From contig JAYTSU010000016.1 of assembly GCA_043745485.1 (NCBI GenBank), forward strand, positions 1-27,001: DNA of 27,001 nt, read 5' to 3'. Positions within the stretch are counted from its first letter, which is position 1. Every line of letters starts with the position of its first letter. The DNA is from RYN-417 sp043745485. Its GTDB lineage: Bacteria > Patescibacteriota > Saccharimonadia > Saccharimonadales > JACDBH01. The notes beneath the pieces are model-generated. The model saw nothing but the letters and a program-made list of their open reading frames with translations. It was not told the origin of the DNA and did not search any database. Shown here in pieces: positions 23,278 through 27,001 of this stretch. The position numbers were made by a program, and so were the translations under genes.

Positions 23278-23880
23278 ATGAGAATCGGTATATTTAGTGG
23301 TACTTTTGACCCGGTGCATAAAGGGCACATCAGCTTTGCTCTGCAGGCAATAGAGGCGGCGGGCTTGGACCAGGTAGTATTTGTGCCAGAGCCACGGCCA
23401 CGGCATAAACAAGGAGTTACGCACCAGAGCCATAGGATTGAAATGATCAAACTAGCCATTACGGCCTACCCAAAACTTGCGATCCTTGAGTTGCCTGACA
23501 AGCAGTTTACAGTTGCGACAAGCCTGCCACGCCTAATTCAGAAGTATCCAAAAGCTCAGCTACTTTTGCTGATTGGAACCGACGTTCTCGGGCATATATC
23601 TGTATGGCCACATACTAGGACATTATTGAAAAAGGCCGGGCTCGTTGTAGCTGTCAGAGGAGAAAAAGATGAACGTCAGGCTTTCCAGCTGCTAGCTAAT
23701 TTGCCGGTAGAGCCACCGGAATCACATGTGCTTGTCAGCAATTTCAAAACAGTAGCAGCGCGTGATATCCGTGATGCATTACGTAGCGGAGATAAACCGG
23801 AGGGGATGCTGGCTTCCGTTGAAAACTATGCTAAGAAACATTGGTTATATCATTCACTTGGTTCGGCGAACAAATCGTAA
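23278..23880 (+). CDS. nadD: nicotinate-nucleotide adenylyltransferase
   Basis: NadD joins nicotinate mononucleotide and ATP to form deamido-NAD, the penultimate step of NAD synthesis. The nucleotidyltransferase signature GTFDPVHKGH is at residues 9-18, followed by the FVPEPRPRHKQ substrate loop, LLLIGTDVL and, in place of the usual ISST-IR, VAARDIRDAL. At 200 residues it has normal length. The changed C-terminal motif leaves open a related adenylyltransferase, but the N-terminal half fits NadD. AGAGG (23261-23265) may serve as ribosome site, and TAAGAT (23266-23271) is spaced 6 nt before the ATG like the leaderless promoters elsewhere. The 3' end overlaps the antiporter gene by 31 bp, tail to tail. 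Confidence 0.82.
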   Translation: MRIGIFSGTFDPVHKGHISFALQAIEAAGLDQVVFVPEPRPRHKQGVTHQSHRIEMIKLAITAYPKLAILELPDKQFTVATSLPRLIQKYPKAQLLLLIGTDVLGHISVWPHTRTLLKKAGLVVAVRGEKDERQAFQLLANLPVEPPESHVLVSNFKTVAARDIRDALRSGDKPEGMLASVENYAKKHWLYHSLGSANKS

Positions 23881-25544
23881 TGAGTTTGTAAATACGCCAA
23901 ATGCTTTTCACGGTATTTTTTAAATTCAGATTTTTTAAATCCATTTTTCTTGATAAAACTACCAATTTTTTCTGAGCCTATGTAGTGAGGCAGAATTACA
24001 TAAGCAACACCCATGCCGTATAATTCGGCTGCTTGTTCGCTGCTGTCGGCAGTAGCAATAAACACGGCTCCCTGGTTATTCTTCTCAAGCCACTCGGCTA
24101 GTAGTTTATTCGTTGCCATGTCGGTGATTGTTGAGACCACCAACTTAGAATGCTCTAGATTCAGCTCTTCTAAAAGTTCGGGGTCGGTCACATCCCCATA
24201 CAGATACTCCACGCCACGATGTTCCAAAGAATCGATTATGCCTGGGTCATAATCTACGACGACATACCGTTTCTTGAGTTGTTGAAATACTTTCAAAAAC
24301 TCCTGTCCACCTTTTTGGTAGCCGATGAGCACCAGCTCATAATGACGGCGATGTTCAGGTTCTTCTTTGGCCTTGCGACGTTCAAACATTTCGAGGTATC
24401 GCTCAAACAGGATATATAGCTTGTCTGAATACAAGATAAGATAGGTGGAAATGGCTATAGTAACAAGGCCAACGATAGTGACGAGTGACAACACCTCCTG
24501 GCTAATATGACCGAGCTTATTTGCGAGCAGTAGTAATATTAATGAAAACTCGCTCACCTGCGTGCCGAGCATACCAGTTTTAAAGCTGGTCTTTTTTGTA
24601 TATCCACTCAGGCCCATTATTGTCATAACAATCAACGGATTTCCAACAAGGACGAGGAGTGACAAGATTGCAGCACGCGGCAAGATATGCAGCACATTAG
24701 TAAGCTGCAAGTGTGATCCAAGTCCTATGAAAAAAAGTACTATAAAGAAGTCGCGCAGGATCTTAAGCCGTGATGAAATTTCCTGTGCATACGGCAGCGA
24801 TGCCATACTGACTCCGGCAATCAAGGCGCCAATTTCTAATGAGAACCCAGCCGTCTGGAAAAGTGCAGCAATCCCGAGTGCCCACCCAATTGCAAAGAGG
24901 AATAAAAACTCCTGAGATTTAGCAATGATGTTGCCCATTCTATTAATAAACATGACGCGCACAAACCATATGGCAAGAATAAGACCTATACATTTGAGTG
25001 CAAGTGTTGCGAAATCGTGAGCGGTCACACCACCGCTACCAGATGCAGATACCACGACCAGTAGAATGGTTGCGAATAGGTCCTCGACGAGTAGAAAACC
25101 AATCGAGATCTTACCGTACAAACGAGTCTGCTCTTTTTTATCATTTAATAACTTTAAAATAATAATAGTGCTTGAAAAGGACAAAGCAACTCCAATAAAT
25201 AGAGAGGGTAGTGCTCCGTAGCCAAATAACCGAGAAATCGAATAGCCAAAGAGAGTTGTAAGTAGTACCTTACCAACAGCTATAGTACCGGCGATTTTAC
25301 CAACTTCTTTAATGATCCGTGGGTTTAGGCCCAGTCCAACAATTAAAAGCAGCAAAGCTATACCAAAATCAGAAAATACTTGGATTGTTTCGGGGGATTT
25401 AACGAGATGCAGCAAAGAAGGTCCCACGAGCAGGCCGGTTAAGATGTGACCGATGATGAGTGGCTGCCTGATAAGGCGCATAAACAGACTGACGGCAACC
25501 GCGACGGCAATGACTAAACTCAGTTCGGAAAAAATGCTATGCAT
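23850..25544 (-). CDS. CPA2 cation/proton antiporter with RCK domain (Kef type)
   Basis: A 564-residue Kef-type monovalent cation/proton antiporter. Residues 1-385 hold about twelve helices, beginning MHSIFSELSLVIAVAV, with QPLIIGHILTGLLVGP, SFSSTIIILKLL and GFLLVEDLFATILLVV (the acidic transport residue in VED). Residues about 415-530 form a TrkA-N/RCK nucleotide-binding fold (YELVLIGYQKGGQEFL, VVDYDP, YGDVTDPELL), although the usual GxGxxG is changed to GYQKGG, so NAD(H) binding may be altered. An upstream open frame begins at 25670, but it runs through the divergent promoter; ATG 25544 matches the family start. It is divergent from the iron-permease-like gene. It would control potassium or pH. 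Confidence 0.88.
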   Translation of the reverse strand: MHSIFSELSLVIAVAVAVSLFMRLIRQPLIIGHILTGLLVGPSLLHLVKSPETIQVFSDFGIALLLLIVGLGLNPRIIKEVGKIAGTIAVGKVLLTTLFGYSISRLFGYGALPSLFIGVALSFSSTIIILKLLNDKKEQTRLYGKISIGFLLVEDLFATILLVVVSASGSGGVTAHDFATLALKCIGLILAIWFVRVMFINRMGNIIAKSQEFLFLFAIGWALGIAALFQTAGFSLEIGALIAGVSMASLPYAQEISSRLKILRDFFIVLFFIGLGSHLQLTNVLHILPRAAILSLLVLVGNPLIVMTIMGLSGYTKKTSFKTGMLGTQVSEFSLILLLLANKLGHISQEVLSLVTIVGLVTIAISTYLILYSDKLYILFERYLEMFERRKAKEEPEHRRHYELVLIGYQKGGQEFLKVFQQLKKRYVVVDYDPGIIDSLEHRGVEYLYGDVTDPELLEELNLEHSKLVVSTITDMATNKLLAEWLEKNNQGAVFIATADSSEQAAELYGMGVAYVILPHYIGSEKIGSFIKKNGFKKSEFKKYREKHLAYLQTHYDLFAEPSE

Positions 25545-25592
25545 AAGCGTTACTCTTATTCTACCGACGATAAGCATATTACGCAAAAGTGC

Positions 25593-25603
25593 TAGTATAT
25601 AAT
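25593..25603 (+). promoter_or_regulatory. -10 region of iron-permease-like gene
   Basis: Overlapping TAGTAT (25593-25598, 8 nt before the ATG) and TATAAT (25598-25603, 3 nt before it). Either places the transcription start on or next to ATG 25607, so the in-frame upstream start at 25589 is unlikely. Confidence 0.5.
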
Positions 25604-25606
25604 TAT

Positions 25607-26026
25607 ATGAAAGAAACGTTCCGTCGCTTTTCTGCTCGTATTTCAACGGCTGCTGGCAGCGCCTATGCATTTATTCTGGCAGTTACTTTAGTAATAGTGT
25701 GGGGATTAAGTGGGCTGCCGTTTCATTTCTCGAACACCTGGCAACTATTTATTAATACTGCAACCACTATCGGTACATTTTTGATGGTGTTTTTGATTCA
25801 AAACACGCAGAACCGAGAAAGCAAAGCCACGCAGCTTAAACTGGACGAACTTATTCGTGCTACCAGTGCACGAGACAGTTTTATTGATATAGAAGACTTA
25901 ACCGATGATGAACTTGAAGTTATTAACCAAGGTTTCATACATTTGCATGAGCAGCTTGCGCATCCGGCACTCCATAAGATGCATAAGAAGATTCAAGACG
26001 CCCATAAAAAAAGACACTCTAAATAG
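25607..26026 (+). CDS. low-affinity iron permease family protein
   Basis: A 139-residue membrane protein of the PF04120 type. Two helices (AGSAYAFILAVTLVIVWGLS; TATTIGTFLMVFLIQ) and the highly conserved stretch FLIQNTQNRESKATQLKLDE (about residues 60-79), followed by LIRAT and an acidic EDLTDDELE, are those of the family. Bacterial members share the name with the yeast Fet4 iron transporter, but their transport activity is little supported, so iron uptake is a weak inference. The next gene, DUF1003, follows after 15 bp and has the same two-helix layout. Confidence 0.85.
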   Translation: MKETFRRFSARISTAAGSAYAFILAVTLVIVWGLSGLPFHFSNTWQLFINTATTIGTFLMVFLIQNTQNRESKATQLKLDELIRATSARDSFIDIEDLTDDELEVINQGFIHLHEQLAHPALHKMHKKIQDAHKKRHSK

Positions 26027-26041
26027 AAAGCGGAAATCATA

Positions 26042-26575
26042 ATGAAAAATAATGATGAAGACATGACGGTATCAAGGAACGACAAAGCCATTGACGCCCG
26101 ACGCATGGTTATTAAGAGTTTTAAGGCGAAAGCAGACTCAAAGCGCACGGGTCCAGAGAAATTTGCAGATTTACTGACAATTCGTTTTGGCAGCGTTTTA
26201 TTTTTAAGCCTTAATGCCACCTGGTTCTTTGTGTGGATTGTTTTAAACACCAACATCATTCCTGGACTCAAGGCTTTTGACCCATTCCCATTTGGTTTAC
26301 TCACTATGATTGTCTCTTTGGAGGCTATATTCCTAGCCATCATTGTGCTTATTTCTCAAAACCGCGAGGCAAAAGTTGGCGAACTACGTGAGGAGATTGA
26401 GCTTCAGCTCAACACGATGAGTGAAGGCGAAGTTACGAAGCTAATAAAGATGACGAGCTTATTGCTCAAAAAACAAGGTATCAATATCGAAAACGACCCA
26501 GAATTAAAAGAAATGTTAAAACCTTTTGACAGCGACGCAGTCGAAAAACAGCTCGAAAAAGACATAAACTCATAA
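26042..26575 (+). CDS. DUF1003 membrane protein
   Basis: A 177-residue protein of the DUF1003 family. Two helices (about residues 53-73 and 88-108) are joined by LNTNIIPGLKAFDPFPFGLL, and FLAIIVLISQNREAK after the second helix is the family signature. The C-terminus is a charged helix (EIELQLNTMSEGEVTKL, then KEMLKPFD). Its function is unknown. It is probably co-transcribed with the iron-permease-like gene; the pair resembles a doubled scheme of two helices plus a Q-N-R motif at the membrane exit. Confidence 0.88.
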   Translation: MKNNDEDMTVSRNDKAIDARRMVIKSFKAKADSKRTGPEKFADLLTIRFGSVLFLSLNATWFFVWIVLNTNIIPGLKAFDPFPFGLLTMIVSLEAIFLAIIVLISQNREAKVGELREEIELQLNTMSEGEVTKLIKMTSLLLKKQGINIENDPELKEMLKPFDSDAVEKQLEKDINS

Positions 26576-26598
26576 ATTACAAAAAAGTATTATTTTTG

Positions 26599-26626
26599 TT
26601 GACACTAGGCATAAGCATAATATATA
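26599..26626 (+). promoter_or_regulatory. strong sigma-70-type promoter
   Basis: TTGACA (26599-26604), 16-nt spacer, TATATA (26621-26626). It is the only perfect -35 box noticed in the window, and it points at a noncoding leader of about 125 nt before the small ORF at 26759. Confidence 0.6.
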
Positions 26627-26758
26627 GTTACCTGCATATCTGAAGTGCGTGACGCGAGACCATTGCACCTGAGGAAAACAAAAAATTAAAAAATAAATCA
26701 AAAGTATGTTTCAGACAATATTGACATGTCTGTGGCGTGCTGACAGTGGAGAAGAAAT

Positions 26759-26851
26759 ATGCCGATTAAAGTTAGAATCGTATCAAGTCGCCCAGTTCAA
26801 GTTGCCGTACGTATTAAACGTGCTCCTTGGCAGCAATTTATTCACTACTAG
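26759..26851 (+). CDS. 30-residue basic peptide ORF
   Basis: Begins MPIKVRIVSSRP and ends in WQQFIHY; about seven of 30 residues are Lys or Arg and none is acidic. GGAG (26748-26751) is correctly spaced 7 nt before the ATG, and a strong promoter lies 130 nt upstream. The leader holds a CAGACA/TGTCTG hairpin (about 26713-26733). It could be a leader peptide, a small ribosome- or nucleic-acid-binding protein, or part of a regulatory RNA. No family is recognised. A T-run (CC then six T, about 26861-26867) follows the stop without a clear hairpin. Confidence 0.5.
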   Translation: MPIKVRIVSSRPVQVAVRIKRAPWQQFIHY

Positions 26852-26886
26852 TCAGAGTCCTTTTTTATTAGGTTTCTAGAAAGGGT

Positions 26887-26979
26887 TGCTACGTAGCACT
26901 ACTCCTTGGAGGTTTTAGTACAGATAATTTATCCGCTGGAGACAGTTGTACGCTCCTAAATCACTGTACTAAAACCTCC
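26887..26979. repeat. 12-bp palindrome and 16-bp inverted repeat
   Basis: TGCTACGTAGCA (26887-26898) is a perfect palindrome. Next, GGAGGTTTTAGTACAG (26908-26923) recurs as its exact reverse complement at 26964-26979, with a 40-nt loop. No T-run follows, so it is not an ordinary terminator. It could be a structured RNA or a 72-bp miniature element with terminal inverted repeats; no clear target-site duplication is visible. Confidence 0.6.
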
Positions 26980-27001
26980 CACAAACCTCACTTCAGGAGC
27001 T

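Noticed and set aside
25545..25670. N-terminal extension of the antiporter
   Set aside because: The extra 42 residues are unlike the family and run through the promoter and start of the divergent iron-permease-like gene.
26908..26979. CRISPR repeat or tracrRNA (GTTTTAGTAC resembles some type II repeats)
   Set aside because: The sequence occurs once in each orientation only, there are no spacers and no cas genes.

Overview
The window looks like a chromosomal stretch of a free-living-type bacterium, most likely a member of the Patescibacteria (CPR), perhaps Saccharibacteria. This is inference from gene style: AT-leaning small-genome organisation, a TPR-tailed GT-C mannosyltransferase-like protein, a low-affinity iron permease homologue beside a DUF1003 protein, and receiver-only signalling proteins. 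TGA works as a stop codon throughout, so it is not one of the lineages that recode TGA. No rRNA, complete tRNA, CRISPR array, integrase or transposase was found.

Layout. 1-2730 is an accessory region of small solitary genes (Fic, cupin, Nudix), each with its own promoter. They are separated by long noncoding stretches holding two related, tRNA-3'-end-like structured elements (270-431 and 1270-1459) on either side of fic, and a promoterless Thr-rich gene remnant (2085-2311). 2950-5480 is a metal-response operon: a CsoR/RcnR-family repressor with a visible inverted-repeat operator, a membrane-anchored His/Met-rich protein and an ArsP-type (PF03773) permease, closed by a terminator. 5490-11311 holds a 41-residue charged protein, a membrane glycosyltransferase with TPRs, a peroxiredoxin-like protein, a GAF protein and a large 7TM-PAS-PAS histidine kinase. 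11312-15633 is an envelope-modification cluster: a tiny YLDAGTGS membrane protein, a NoeA-like methyltransferase, a membrane sulfatase/phosphoglycerol-transferase-like enzyme and a TylF-like methyltransferase. 15676-20735, on the minus strand, holds a receiver protein with a Pro-rich tail, a Cache sensor without output domain, a large exported multi-domain protein ending in a cysteine-less thioredoxin fold, and an EVE-domain protein. 20774-25544 holds uppP, a cobalamin riboswitch controlling an unrecognised two-gene unit (400-residue protein with a CxxCxxCxxC tail plus a zinc-ribbon peptide), nadD, and a CPA2 antiporter with an RCK domain. 25607-27001 holds an iron-permease-like protein, a DUF1003 protein, a strong promoter with a 30-residue basic ORF, and a 16-bp inverted repeat.

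Two things stand out as possibly undescribed. The first is the B12-riboswitch-controlled unknown gene pair. The second is the pair of tRNA-like elements flanking fic, whose stems change together between copies and which each carry their own internal direct repeat exactly 72 nt apart. A third, window-wide pattern is that most first-in-transcript genes have a -10 box 4-8 nt before the start codon, which implies leaderless mRNAs, while genes inside operons use Shine-Dalgarno sites.
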